Below are positions 10,949 to 22,345 of a stretch of DNA of 32,672 bases, in pieces; the first letter of the stretch is position 1, and each line of letters opens with the position of its first letter. The translations under genes and the position numbers were made by a program. The notes under the pieces are model-generated. The model searched no databases, had not been told where the DNA came from, and was given only the letters and a program-made list of their open reading frames with translations. The DNA comes from Hirudo medicinalis (Eukaryota > Annelida > Clitellata > Hirudinida > Hirudinidae), in NCBI GenBank assembly GCA_011800805.1, contig MPNW01000748.1, forward strand, positions 7,046-39,717. The letters run 5' to 3'.

Positions 10949-11170
10949 GAATGATGTTTTCAAAGTTCCCAACAAACTTTACTTCAAAATGAAATAGGGG
11001 ACATTTCTGACATCAGATCATCTTAAATACCGCCACTACCACTACTACTACTAATATTAATGACGACGACGATGATGATGATGATAACAACGATGACGAT
11101 GATGATGATGATGATGATAACAACGATGACGACGACGACGATGATGATAACAACGATGATGATAACGTGA
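10806..11170. repeat. CAT and GAT/GAC microsatellites
   Basis: A long CAT run with CGT and CAA interruptions lies at about 10806-10948. GAT/GAC runs broken by AACAAC occur at about 11060-11165. Both strands read as poly-Met, poly-Ile or poly-Asp, which is repeat and not gene. Confidence 0.95.
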
Positions 11171-11329
11171 TAACGATTACAGCATCTAGTCAAGGAGAGT
11201 GAAGCCGAACGAAGTTGAACGAGATTAGAAGTTCGCGAATAACTAATCGCCTATTTAATATTAACGATTTAATTAGGTAAACACCTACTTAATAATGTCA
11301 ATAACGTTAACGACGACGGCAAGCAGAGT

Positions 11330-11585
11330 AACGAGAGCGCCAGGTGATATGACGGCCGCATCAGCAGTTGGAAGGCGGGCTGCGATAGGTTGTTTACGAT
11401 AACGACGACGGGGATCCGGCCGACGGAGCGTCGGACGGCCGAGCACCTCCCCGTGTCCGTCGGAAAAGATCGTCGGCAAAAAACAGCAGACGACTTCCGA
11501 AGTCTCCTCGACGAAGTCGCGAACGAATGGAGACTGCTTGATTTGAGAGTGCAATCAGAAAAGGAATTACTTCAAAAATACTGAC
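11330..11585. other. GC-rich coding-like island, strand uncertain
   Basis: A GC-rich patch in AT-rich DNA, open on both strands. Plus-strand reading: DDFRSLLDEVANEWRLLDL, ending LLQKY and a stop at about 11582-11584; this looks helical. Minus-strand reading: SPFVRDFVEETSEVVCCFLP and onward, preceded by an AG acceptor at about 11545. Neither belongs to a family I recognise. It could be an exon of an unidentified gene between the Hakai-like and GAB genes, or a repeat remnant. Confidence 0.3.
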
Positions 11586-12227
11586 GATCGTAAATGTGTA
11601 AAGCCTGCAAGGTCTCGTAAGAGAATCAGAATAATACGAATGAAGACAAATAATGATCGTTAACATCTAATTAACTTACAAATAATAATAATAATAATAA
11701 TAATAACAACTCATTAATATTTATAAGTATAGATGCAATGACGTTTGTTAACAAATTTGAAGGAATTACTCTTGCAAGAGCAGAAGAAGATAAAGACCGT
11801 CATGGTGATGACTGCGACGACGACGACGATGGCCGTAACTGTCAGTTTCAGACAACGCGAGTTATCGGACACTGCAAGCAATTGGGAATGTTCCGATCAG
11901 AAACATTCCTTTGCATGCAACCTTACGTCCATATGTACACGAATTTAAAACGAGTGGAAACCAGAGTCGACAGGGCGGCAGAGGCAGAGGGACAGCTGGA
12001 AAAGGCGGTGGACAGTCAAAACAAGAACTTGAAAAGTGGAGGATTTTAAAGACTCTGTTGCAATCAAGCGCCTTCTGAAATAGATGGAAAGACAAACCAT
12101 GACGACGACAGATGCGTTCGGGCATCGGATGGAAATTCGGCTCGAAAGTCACAGCCGTCCTGCGCCATCGTCCGTCCCTTCTCTTCTCGTCGGTAAAACG
12201 AAATCCAGGTCGGCCAATGGGGTGGCA
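11586..12227. other. Intergenic, presumed GAB 3' region
   Basis: Downstream of the GAB-family stop codon on the minus strand. It contains a short AAT run at about 11681-11705 and open but unrecognised plus-strand stretches at 11738-12049 and 12084-12230. No clear poly(A) hexamer was seen for the GAB gene. Confidence 0.4.
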
Positions 12228-13181
12228 CTAAAAGAACGAGGTCGGTGCGTTGTTTTCCACAGAGCGATCGCTGTTCTTCCGCTCGCTCTCCACGTCGATC
12301 CGCGTTTCTTGAAGGCCTTTTGTCTTGCAGAAGTCGATCTGGCAGTACTGGGTCACGTCCCGGGCCGACCTCGAAGCCCTCCTACTCCTCCCGTGGAGTT
12401 GCTGCTGATTTTCGAGTTGCTTGCGTGCTTCGTTGCGATCGCCGTCGTCTAGGCAGCACGAATCCAGGTCAAGGTCGAGATAGTGGAGGGAGGTGTGGTG
12501 GCGAGGGGGTTGCTGATGGGGACGAGAGGGAGGCTGGTGACGATGCTGGACGACAGGTTGTCGTCTGCTGTTGTTCATGTAGGAAGAGGGATACTGTTAA
12601 CGACGATGATGAGGATAAGGAGGCTTATCATAGTAGAAGTGAGCTTAAAATTTATTTATTTTAAGTATTACAGATAAAGATAAAGATAAGTAAATGGGAC
12701 AATATAATTTTTATAATTATAATTTTTTTCTGAAATAAAAATGAAAACCAGAAAAATCATCTCAGATTGAAACAACGTTTCGTGAGATTATTAACAAGTT
12801 AACAACAACAGTATTGAAGCTAGTAAATCAAACTGCAATACAAAATAATAATAATAATTATAATAATAATAATAATAATAACAGCAATAATAATAATAAT
12901 AATAACTGTAATAATAATAACAATAATAATAATAATAGTTGATTGATAATAGCAAACCTCGTTGAAAGTTGACGGCGACGTCTCGTCGTCACCTTCGTCG
13001 CAGGAACTGTCAGACACAAACAATTTGTTGTAATTCTTCATCGGCAGTTGGACCTCACCTCTGTAAGTGAATAAATCAATCAATCAATCAATAAGTGAAT
13101 CAGTCAACTAGTCGATCAATCAAACAGTCAATTAATCAATCAACCAACAAGGAATCAGTTGACCAAACAATGCACACCATG

Positions 13182-13218
<37 letters not shown>

Positions 13219-16175
13219 TCAAACGGCCAACTATTCAATAAACCAATCAGATGGAAGCAAGTAAATAATTATAATGGTGAAAATAGTAATAATAATAATA
13301 ACAATAACAATAATACAGACAACAACTGGATCTCATGACAAAGTACTCATTATTCTTTTCTTTTTAAAATACAGTCAGTCCATCAGTGCATTTAAGTTTT
13401 GTAAATGAATCACATTGACAAACAATTATAATAATAATAACACCAATAATAACAATAATAATAATAACAACAATAATAATAGCAACAATATTGATAAAAA
13501 CAACAACAACAACAATATTAATAACAGCTCATTAACAATACAGGCAGCCCTTCCAGAGAGACAGTGATTGTAATCAGTTAATTGGTCTATATAGCACCAC
13601 GAGCACCTCTGCCAGGTGCACGTGTCGATGACTTCCAAAGCACCCCCCTCACCAAGGCTCGTTGAAGCCTTCAGATCCCCCATGGCAGCACCAAATCTGT
13701 TTCGTTCCAACTTCATTTGACTATTTTGTTAATTGCCCAGAATAGGGTAAAGAATCATCATCATCATCACCACCATCGTCGTCATCATTTTCATCATCAT
13801 CACCACCATCGTCGTCATCATCATCATAATCAATCATCATCATCATCATCATCATCAACTAATAATCATTGACTGATGACTTCAAACAACCAATAATACA
13901 CTGAGTAAACAGCTCGGGTCACGAACTCTAGCAAAGTTTAAAAGTCAGAGGTTAAGCTTTCGAACTTACCTCCTCTCGTACCACCTGGGATTCCTTTGGG
14001 CCTCGAAGCTCTGCCTTGGGTGGAGGGGCACTGCATAGATTATGATAATTGACCTATTAATATGTTAATGCAGAGTCTTAGTGACAATCTAATTGTTCAT
14101 AATTATTTTATGGTCATTTAAAATAATAACAATAATAATAATAACAACAATAATAATAATAATCATAGCAACAGCAACAACAATAATAATAACGATGAAT
14201 TTTTCGAAAACAACAAGTAAATTAAGATAAAGTCCCCAGTAACGTTCAAAGTATTGTATTTCTGTACAACACCACAAAATTACACCATAACTTACTGCAC
14301 CATCAACAACATCACCATGATCATCATCAACAACACCACCAAGATCATCATCAACAACACCTGTCCTGAAATTTCTCTCCCACAAAGAGTTCATGTACGG
14401 ATTCCTTTCCGATTCCAAGAAAGGCCGCGAGGAGGCGAACGAGTTGTTGAGGAAAACCGTCTTCGTGGCGTGCATCCTTCCGGGCACTAGACGCGACGAA
14501 TCGGTGGCCCTGGAAGGAGGCCGAGCGGCCCGGGGCCTGGTGCCGGAGATCGTCGGAGGCCTGCCGGCCGTTCGAGGTCGACAAGGGGGTCTCTCCCGGC
14601 GGACGCTCGACGACGTCTTGACGTAATCTGCCGACAGGTTGGAGTAGCTGCGACTTTCACGAGCGTGTTTGATGCTGCTCCGCTCGAAAGTGCTCGGGGC
14701 ATTCCTCTCTCTCCTCCTCAGTGAACCATAGCGACCAGAAGAGAAGAAATCCTCGTCCGAGGCGGTCCTCAGTTTCTCCTTCCTCGGTCCGCTGTAACAC
14801 TCCCCCAGGGGGATGTAGCAGTCCGACGAGGGCTTGCTCGGGGGGAAGTTGAACGAACCCACGGAGTCCAAAAAGGAACTTTGGGTGTCGTTTGAACAGA
14901 GACCCACGTCCGAAGAGTTGTTCCGTATTTGCTCTCGAGACCCCGGAGGTCGGCAATTGGTGCGAGGGCAGTGGAAAGTCGCCCTCCTGGAGGAGAAAGG
15001 GTCGCGCCCCCTCCTCGATCTTTCGGCCGAGTAAGCGACGAGGTCATAGCCGGAAATGGCCGGCATCTGTCTCGGACATTGTGAGGCTGAAGTGTTTCAA
15101 GCAAATATGCAAACGTTTAAAATAATCAAATTTTCAAAACAAAAATATGATTACTTTTAAAATACAAATAATTTTATCGTTAATTTTATAGACTGTTAGA
15201 TTTTTAGCAATGAAATCTTCAGAAATGCCAATAATTCAGACGTAAAACTGGCAAAGGTGATTACTTAGTGCAAATTAATCTAGTTTCCTGACATCATCGT
15301 ACGATGTCGTGCAACAAAACAATAGCAATGACATTGCAACTCCGTCAGCTCAACTTCACCAATACAACATCAACAACAACTTCAACATTATAGCAACAGC
15401 AACAACAACACCGTTCGCTTAAAACCAACCCGGTCTGTGATTGAGTACAGTGCAGAGACTCTGCACCCACCTGTCCATCTCCTCGAAGGACTCGGCAGCC
15501 AGGTAGTAGATCCTCAGTTGGCCCCGATGTTTCGTCCTCATGGAAAAGACGTGATCGTACGGGGGACACCTGAGTCCCGACTGAATGTCATCACAGTTTT
15601 CAAGGTCAATCCTCCCCTTCTTGCAGCACTTGTTCTCGGAGTCGAAGTACTCCAGGGCCAGTTGGAGGCGGTCGGTCTTGTGACTGGAAGTGAACAGCTG
15701 GCACAGGATGAAGAATCGCTTCTTCCAGTGCTTAAAGAGGTCAGGAGAAATTAGAGCTTTACTTAAGTGTAGCCTTGCATGTAGGCTTCATTGATTTTTA
15801 TTACTTGATTATCATTTGTTGACATTATTGCATTACAGCAATCTCAGAGGTTTTTTAAAATAGAATTAAGTTTTAAGATTTTTTTAAAATTTGTTAATTA
15901 AATCATCTTGTTGAAACTTTCTGTTTCAACTATTTAAAGATTTTTAATCAGCAATTAACTTCACTTTAATGCTGTTCAACGCAGGGTAAATCAAGAAGTT
16001 TAAGTGAAAATGCTAATTGAATTTGAAATTATGAATATATCTCCCACACACCCCTTTAATCACTTGTAGAGTTCTTTGAATTAAAAACTTTAAACTGTCA
16101 AACCTGTTTTATAATATTCCAAGGCCTCCTCTCCGGAGGTGATTTAATCAGCCACCCCGACAATATCGTCTCCAT
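12228..16175 (-). CDS. GAB: GAB/DOS-family docking protein (complete, 6 exons)
   Basis: Adaptor that is phosphorylated downstream of receptor tyrosine kinases and recruits SHP2, PI3K and Grb2 at the membrane. Exons: 16104-16175 (ATG at 16175), 15430-15730, 14361-15086, 13970-14030, 12958-13060, 12228-12593. Junction phases 0, 1, 1, 2, 0 all agree and give 542 codons plus stop. The PH domain spans residues 5-120: SGWLIKSPPERRPW, HWKKRFFIL, IDLENCDDIQSGL, YYLAAESFEEMDRWV, with the invariant C-terminal Trp. The middle is Ser/Arg/Pro-rich with candidate pY sites (DCYIPL, NPYMNSL, SSYMNN). The C-terminus has HYLDLDLDS (Tyr459) and QYCQIDFCKTKGLQ (Tyr504), matching the paired SHP2-SH2 sites of GAB1/2 and Drosophila DOS. 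The exon 2 donor (CCGG|GTTGGT) is weak; a stronger GTGGGT donor upstream would delete the conserved Trp and shift frame, so I reject it. The protein is shorter than human GAB2 (about 676). Confidence 0.93.
12842..12945. repeat. AAT microsatellite in last GAB intron
   Basis: AAT repeats with AAC and CAG interruptions, just 3' (minus strand) of the exon at 12958-13060. Confidence 0.9.
13070..13215. repeat. AATC tetranucleotide repeats in GAB intron
   Basis: Degenerate then perfect AATC/CAAT repeats; the clean run is at about 13180-13214. A related AATC run occurs at about 961-990 in a TRPA1 intron. Confidence 0.85.
13430..13960. repeat. GAB intron with AAT/CAT repeats and a GC-rich insert
   Basis: AAT/AAC repeats at about 13432-13525 and CAT repeats at about 13756-13858. 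Between them, 13540-13720 is a non-repetitive, GC-richer block. Exons 4 and 5 of the GAB gene join in phase without it, so I treat it as intronic, possibly a retroelement tail. Confidence 0.6.
14105..14200. repeat. AAT/AAC microsatellite in GAB intron
   Basis: Trinucleotide run between GAB exons 3 and 4. Reading the exon 3 frame through it gives only Ile/Val runs. Confidence 0.85.
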
Positions 16176-16850
16176 GTTAGTGAATTTCTCGAACAACTTC
16201 CCTTGACATCAGCACCAGACAACTCAATACAATCAAACAATAGGATGATTCCATGTCCTTCGTATTGGATTCCACTGTTGCAACTAATTAAGTAAAATGT
16301 ACTCGGCTGGGAAATATTCTTTTATCAGTTACACGACCGGACCAGCACCGAAGATGATATTTTGATTTCGAAGGCTCAATTTATTCTTGGCGTTGTTTTC
16401 CTCCGAAGTTGATTTTTTTCAAGCCCCGTATAATTTTTAATTAATATCCTCAAGGAAATCGAATTTCTATGAGTTAGAATTTTTAGTAAATTACCAGAAA
16501 CTCAATAGAGACTAACTTTATTTCGAGTTTCCTTGTACTTACAAGGAATATAATAACGATGAATTTAAAAATCAACGAAGAATCTCCAAATTAAAATTCC
16601 TAAATCTATCTAAACTATTAAATTTCCGTTTTTTGTATGATGGGGCAACGATTACTTATATAATTTATAAAAATGTAATAGCCCCTTCAATGTTTAACCA
16701 CCTTGAAGCGACAAAGTTTCAATAAAAATAATCCTTCGCACTATGTCAATCCATTAATAGATTTGTAAAGTGCAGCTACCCAACAGAATAATTGCAGACC
16801 TTAGCTTGATATTACCATTCGTAAATCACATGATTATTACGAAGTCACGT
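16176..16850. other. Spacer between GAB 5' end and cathepsin C copy A 3' end
   Basis: AT-rich with no coding stretch or repeat recognised. It should contain the GAB promoter and 5' UTR, but no core element stands out. Confidence 0.5.
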
Positions 16851-16856
16851 TTTATT
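16851..16856 (-). promoter_or_regulatory. Poly(A) signal, cathepsin C copy A
   Basis: AATAAA on the minus strand, about 75 bases past the copy A stop codon. Copies B and C have the same hexamer at similar distances, which supports the call. Confidence 0.65.
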
Positions 16857-16930
16857 GTTACGTTCGATATCAACAGATATAATGTACATTTTAAATTAAA
16901 GCCTAGGTAAACACTCTTCAATAGTCCCTT

Positions 16931-19900
16931 TTAAAACATTGGAAAAGTCTGGAAAGCTGCACTTTCGATGTGACATTCGTTGGTTCCCCTACGAATTCTG
17001 AAGTAGCCCTGCTCTCCCCATTTCTCGCCCCAGCTATTCTTGACGATCCAGTACTTGGTGTTTGTAGATTCTTCAACGCCGTATCCAACAATCAGCACGG
17101 CATGACCGGTTACTTGGTATGGGTTGTAGTTTGAATCCAAGTCTGCGAAACAATAATGTTTATTAGAAAGCCATAAGAATTACTTTTAATTGAATTAAAC
17201 TGCAATTTAAGATTAAAGATTTACTGCGGCCAGTTTACTCTGAAAAGAGTCTGACGACTTACCTGTCCTGTGGTAGATTCCTCCGCCGTAGTTCCTCAGA
17301 CCAGCTGGAACTTGGACTCCGACTGTGATTGGACCGTGTTTGAACACGGCTAATCTCATTGCTTCCTCGCTACAACTGTCAGAAAGAAAAAGTAATTTGT
17401 TCAATTCTCTAATGTCGTCACTTGCTCTTGCAAGGTAATAACACTGTCGAATGATTATCCTAAACTGGTGCTATTAATCAATTACAATACTGCTAATAAG
17501 AAATAAATAGGAGCAATTACACTAAATGTACTTGAAAACCTAAAACCCTAAAATAAGATATAACAAATAATAAAAAAATGATTTTGTTAATAAAAATGTT
17601 ACAATTGCAAAATTTATACTAATAGGTAATAATTTTTATCGATTTTAACCCAGACAAAGGAAAACAAACCCTCCATAGAATCCTCCGATATATTCGTAGT
17701 TGGTGAAGTAATACTTCTTACATTTGTTCCTCTTCTCAGTACCACAGGCACGATCGCGGGCCTTGTAGGGATTACAGCTTTCTTCGATCATGCCAAAGTC
17801 TTCGGCATATTTGCCAGCAGCAAGGTAATCAAAACCACCACTACAGCCTGTGACAAGTATGAATGTATGAATGAACAAGCAAATATTAGTATTACAAATA
17901 GTAATGGGGCAAGGAAGGCATTTCAGCTATTTCTGGGGGGCGAGTGGACAAACATCTGCCCTACCCTTCCCAAAATTTTTCCAAAATCAACTGATCTATC
18001 TATTTTGGTTAGCTTTCATGCTTCAATATTGAGATAATAATCAGGAGTGGAGCTAAATGACATCCCTGGTAATAAGACCAGAAACGGTTAAATTTTTGAG
18101 GCACCAACAGAATTACTTCAGGGTATGCAGTCCGTGTTTCTGGGAAATTACTTTTCAAGTAACTCTAATTTCGCCAAGGGCATTGCAGGACGATTCTCTT
18201 ATCGATGAAGTACCTCATCAACCCAAAAGCACTGACCTTGTGTGTAATCGCTGCAATCAAGAAGATCCTGAGGTGAAAGGGTCACATTGATTTTGCCCCC
18301 CGTGGCGATGTTCAGGCGTGCCTCGTTCATGGCCGTGGAGGCAAAAGCATAGCAACTTCCGCACTGACCTGTCGTGTTTACGAAATAACCTTATTTAGTA
18401 ATAATTCATGCAAGTCGAATGAATGATGTGCGCTGGAATGTCATTTGTCACGGGTTTATTCGAGGAAAGTCAGATTTCTCGAAGTGTTGATATGTTGCTG
18501 TAACTATGTTGCTCACCTTGTTGTCTCACTGGAGAGATGTAATTCACCCCATCGACGCTCCTCCAATCAAAATTCTCCGGAAGTTCGTTCGCCATGTTCT
18601 TCAGCTCCTGACTAGCTACAATTGGTTCCACGGGTCTACTAAAAGCGAGAATTGTTTAAAATTAGTCCAACATTACTAAAAACTGTTAAAAAAATCCAAA
18701 GTAAGAAAAAAAAAATGCAATTATAAATCATAACATAATTATAAAATCCAAGTGGAAAGTCGAAAAGTAAAAACGTAGCTCCATACCTCCTCCTAGGCTT
18801 CTGACCCATAAGGATGTTCATCTGAGCAACAGTCATCTTCTCGAACTGTTCGTATTTCTTGGCGTACCACAAGATGTTGTTGTCTGAGTTGATCCTTTCG
18901 ATGAGGGACTCGTCGACTTGTACATCATATGATGATCGTCCTCTTCTTCATTCTCAGGCCTGAAAAGTTGTTAAAGTGAATAGAATGGCTCAATATGCTG
19001 ATGCTCAACTGTCTTGATTTCGCGCCGACATTCCGCTTAACTACAAGATTTTACAATTATAAACATATTGTACTTTATGTTATAGGCAGAGATTTAACAT
19101 AATGATTGTTATGAAGCTGAAAATAGTGTTAGAGTTCTGCCTGAGTTGGTTTAATTAATAAATCAATTTAAAATATGTTGAAACAGCTAAAAGTCATAAG
19201 TCAATGTTGCTGTTACAGAAGTTGATCGTTGAGGGCTGGTTATACTTTCACTTTCTGCTTTTGTCAAAAATAAAGTCTAATGTTCCGTATTTTCTATAAT
19301 TTTAAGCAGAATAACCATAATGGTTTATTCAAGTTATTCCCCTTTGATCAAGTAATTTTGCTTCACGAGCTAAGTTTGTTGTTAACAATAAGATCTATGA
19401 ACAGTCCTACTTCAACAGCTTCAACAAATCTTTTTGCTTATCATAAATCTATTTTGGCCATGATATGAAATGATCAGGAATAACGAAACAAGATTAGACA
19501 ACTTATGAAATATGATTGAAACCTCAAGAAGTAAAACCAACCAATTCTCAGAATATTGGTGACGAGGAAGGGCATTCTTCGATCCATCCTTCTCTCCGTA
19601 GTAACAGGACCAGTCCCTGCCCATGATGTCGTGGCTCCAGCCGTGCATCGTCTCATTACAGATGCTTCTCTTTTCTTCGTACTGGGAGAAGGCAAAGAAC
19701 TTTCTGCCATGGATGACCACCTCGAATCCCTTTGAATGTGAGGAATATTTGAATGAGTAATTAATATCATTTAAATGAATTGTTAAGGGCTAACGCTTGA
19801 GTCACAACATTGTTAATAGTCAACACAAACATTGAAGAAATACAATGAAATGGGATGAAAACTATTCTTAACCTGATCTTTGATCATAGTCCACGTTCCT

Positions 19901-20435
19901 TCATTTCCAAACATGTCCACAACTACATTTGGATACTTCAGCTCCAACTTGTAGGTTGAAACTGTTGCTGATAATTAAATGTGATGATTAAATTAAATTT
20001 TGTAAACAAAATTATATTTAATCATTTTAATTATAATTAATGTTTTAAATTTATAAATCAAATTAACGTCATCTCAAGAGGATAAAATTGTTTCAAATTT
20101 GTTGAATAAAGTTACAACGATATAAATAACTTTGCATCATATGCAAATATCGAAATATTACGTGAACTTATAAAAAACTTGCGCAATGCTGACAAGCTGA
20201 ACATTCATGTCTTACACTTGATTAATCCTATCTGGCATTTAATCACATTAATCACATTAAAAACTCAATTCCACCAACTCATGAAGGCGCATTTCAACGT
20301 CTCATTATTGCCTCCTTCTCCGATGTAGAAAGTCCAACTTCCTCTGATATCCTCATACATGCAACTCACTGGAAGATCGGCCTTGGCGGCCAAGAAGCAC
20401 AGCCCGAAAAGAAGAAGGACCGATCCTTTGAACAT
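16931..20435 (-). pseudogene. CTSC: Cathepsin C (dipeptidyl peptidase I) copy A, frameshifted
   Basis: Lysosomal papain-family protease that removes dipeptides from N-termini. Nine exons: 20279-20435, 19873-19967, 19542-19729, 18787-18959, 18517-18638, 18237-18368, 17670-17847, 17263-17375, 16931-17142. They cover a signal peptide (MFKGSVLLLFGLCFLAAKA) followed by DLPVSC, the Asp-x-Pro start of the exclusion domain; CNETMHGW (conserved glycosylation site); the propeptide; LPENFDWRS (mature start); QCGSCYAFAS (catalytic Cys); [10 protein letters not shown] (His); and KNSWGEKWG (Asn). Exon 4 has 173 bases where copies B and C have 168 (a multiple of three): one T of TTT is missing at 18918-18919. 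The frame shifts after MMYK and stops before the catalytic domain. All else is intact and splice sites are normal, so this is either a very young pseudogene or a sequencing error. Total exon length is 1370, one base short of 457 codons. Confidence 0.88.
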
Positions 20436-20493
20436 GGCAGAGTTTCGACCAGATTCTGAAGAGAATCATGCGTCCTGCCTCTTAATAAACGCA

Positions 20494-20503
20494 GTCACAT
20501 GAC
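20494..20503. promoter_or_regulatory. E-box/M-box-like motif upstream of copy A
   Basis: GTCACATGAC, 59-68 bases upstream of the copy A ATG. The core TCACATGA matches the MITF/TFE M-box and is one base from the CLEAR core of lysosomal genes. The same nine bases, GTCACATGA, recur upstream of copy C. Functional role is inference. Confidence 0.4.
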
Positions 20504-21814
20504 AATTAACATACTAATGATAACCGACGAATGAAAAGCTTTGTTTCAAATGCTAATTACATTAAGGTCGCCTGCATATAATTAACGAGCATGTGACCTC
20601 TGCCATGGGTTTTGACGCGTTTGCATCAAAAGAATGGGTGGAGTCGGTTGCTTAGTTAACTGAATAACAATTATGTTGCGCAATAAAATGGATAAGAACC
20701 GCTCAAAACGGTTGTAAGCAGTTCCATGTCAAAATGTTTGAGGTTACGAAATTGTTTGAGCTTCAATGGAATGTTAATGAGACAAGAGACTTTCAATTGT
20801 GCAAGTACAATCCATTTTGATTAAGTTAAGTGGAGGCTTTGTAGGTATTTAAACTACTCATTAAGAATAATGGTGAAATAGTCAGATAAGAAATTAAATT
20901 CAATATTTAGAAATACAAGAATAGACGTATTTTTAAAAACAGAGCCTGCAAATTTATCAACATAAACAAATTTATTAACATAAACAAATTTATTAACAAA
21001 TAAACATAATGGAAAAACAGTCCATGCGCAGAGTCAGATATTCAACCTACATGTTAAGTTTTCAATATTGACTTTACATAATATTAGAATTAGGTTCGTG
21101 ATGAATATCAATTCTCTCAGATTTAAATTTAGGCATTTAGGCCTCTGGGACGTCTAAGGGAGGCGCAACCTTATGTCTTCAAACCCAGTCTTCAAAGGGG
21201 TCGGCCTTGCCTTGCCTTGCCTCCCTCAAGACCGAAGTCACATGGTCAATATAGGGATGACTCTTTCTACCAGATTTCCCCAAAGTTTTAGAGCTTCTTT
21301 TAGACACCTTTCCGAATTCCTTTCTGACGAATTTTTTAAAGTTTCTCATTGTTCGCCCGCTCAATAATAATCGTGATAATTTTGATGAAATGTTTTTGGT
21401 GAATTTGAACTATTATTCAAGTTTGATCGTTTCCTTAATTAGCAATTTCTAAATTGCATTTGTAGGTGTTTACATACTTACAATTTAAAAAACATTTACA
21501 TGTAAATAAATTGATGTAAATATTACCCTTCTAGGTGCTCTAGAACCAAACTTACAGCTTCTCAATCATCGCGAGTTGATGGCATTCGGTCAAAGTTCAA
21601 CGATCCATATTTCTGACATCGATTGACTAAAAAGTCTAAAATTTTATTTATTTTTAACTTACTCATCCAGGTTAACAACCGTGCCAAATTTCAGCAAAAT
21701 CCAAGATGCCGATGTCAGATGTTGTGTTGATTTAACGTGTTCCACGTGCCCAAAGAAACACCACCGCTCATTTTGGCCAAAAACTTACAAAAGTGGGAAA
21801 GCGCCACAGGAAAT
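20504..21814. other. Spacer 5' of cathepsin C copy A
   Basis: AT-rich. A minus-strand open stretch at 21179-21364 (FKKFVRKEFGKVSKRSSKTL and onward, basic) has no recognised family or splice partners. No repeats of note. Confidence 0.4.
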
Positions 21815-21815
21815 C

Positions 21816-21977
21816 ATACTTACTTGGCGTAGGAACTCCGCGATCAAAAAGGCGGAATTCCCAGGTGGAGGCCGGCCCATTGCACCCTGGGTCGGTTGAG
21901 ACCTGCGATTGCCCTTAAGGGGGCAAGTCGGACGCACAATTTTTGAGTTTGGGGGAGTGCGTACGCGCATTTCCCTG
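21816..21977 (+). ncRNA. U1 snRNA-like gene, copy 1
   Basis: About 162 nt, close to the 164 nt of human U1. The 5' end is ATACTTACTTGG, one change (C to T) from the ATACTTACCTGG that pairs with 5' splice sites. Stem-loop I is recognisable with GATCAAAAAG where the U1-70K loop is GATCACGAAG. The U1A loop reads ATTGCACCC (ATTGCACTC expected). CCTGCGATTGCCC and CGTACGCGCATTTCCC give stems III and IV, and AATTTTTGAG is an Sm site. Changes in both protein-binding loops suggest a variant or a young pseudogene. It lies between cathepsin C copies A and B. Confidence 0.88.
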
Positions 21978-22186
21978 CTCTAAAAGTAAATTCAAAAATA
22001 ATAATAATATTAGATGTTGTGGGACCACTCACACTCAGTCGTATGCCAAGTGATCAGAGACTAAGATTTCAAAAAGCATTCAAGTCGTTCAAAATGGAGG
22101 TTTCACTGCATCTGTGCTCTGTCAATCTCAACACCTTGGCCGAGGTAAACCGTGGTAGACATAAGCAGTGAGAGTACCTGGAAATC

Positions 22187-22345
22187 ATACCTGGCGCAGG
22201 TGAAGACGCGATCAAGAAGGCGTTTCACCCAGGCTGAGGCTCGTCCATTGCACTCTGGACTGGCTGAAACCTGCGATTACCCCAAATGTGGGTAACTCGG
22301 GCGCACATTTTTTGAGTTTAGGGAGTTGCGTTCGCGCATTTCCCG
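22187..22345 (+). ncRNA. U1 snRNA-like gene, copy 2, with 5' deletion
   Basis: Same order of U1 landmarks: GATCAAGAAG (70K loop, one change), CCATTGCACTC (U1A loop, exact), ACCCCAAATGTGGGTAACTCG (stem III), ATTTTTTGAG (Sm site), CGTTCGCGCATTTCCC (stem IV). The 5' end reads ATACCTGG instead of ATACTTACCTGG. Alignment with copy 1, sharing GGAAATCATAC just upstream, shows four bases missing, which removes much of the 5' splice-site-pairing segment. The body is closer to consensus than copy 1, yet it should not recognise normal donors. Confidence 0.88.

Noticed and set aside
10806..10950. CRISPR-like regular repeats
   Set aside because: These are simple trinucleotide microsatellites without spacers, in a eukaryotic genome.
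14089..14360. Extension of GAB exon 3 frame into poly-Ile/Val sequence
   Set aside because: A GT donor at 14360 joins in phase 1 to the exon at 14030. The extension is microsatellite.
15430..15570. Strong GTGGGT donor (CAG|GTGGGT) inside GAB exon 2
   Set aside because: Using it would remove the invariant Trp of the PH domain and put exon 3 into a frame with an early stop.
21179..21364. Basic minus-strand open frame
   Set aside because: 61 codons, no family match, no splice context; likely chance.
21681..21970. Open frames overlapping U1 copy 1
   Set aside because: The sequence is explained by the snRNA; protein readings are coincidental.
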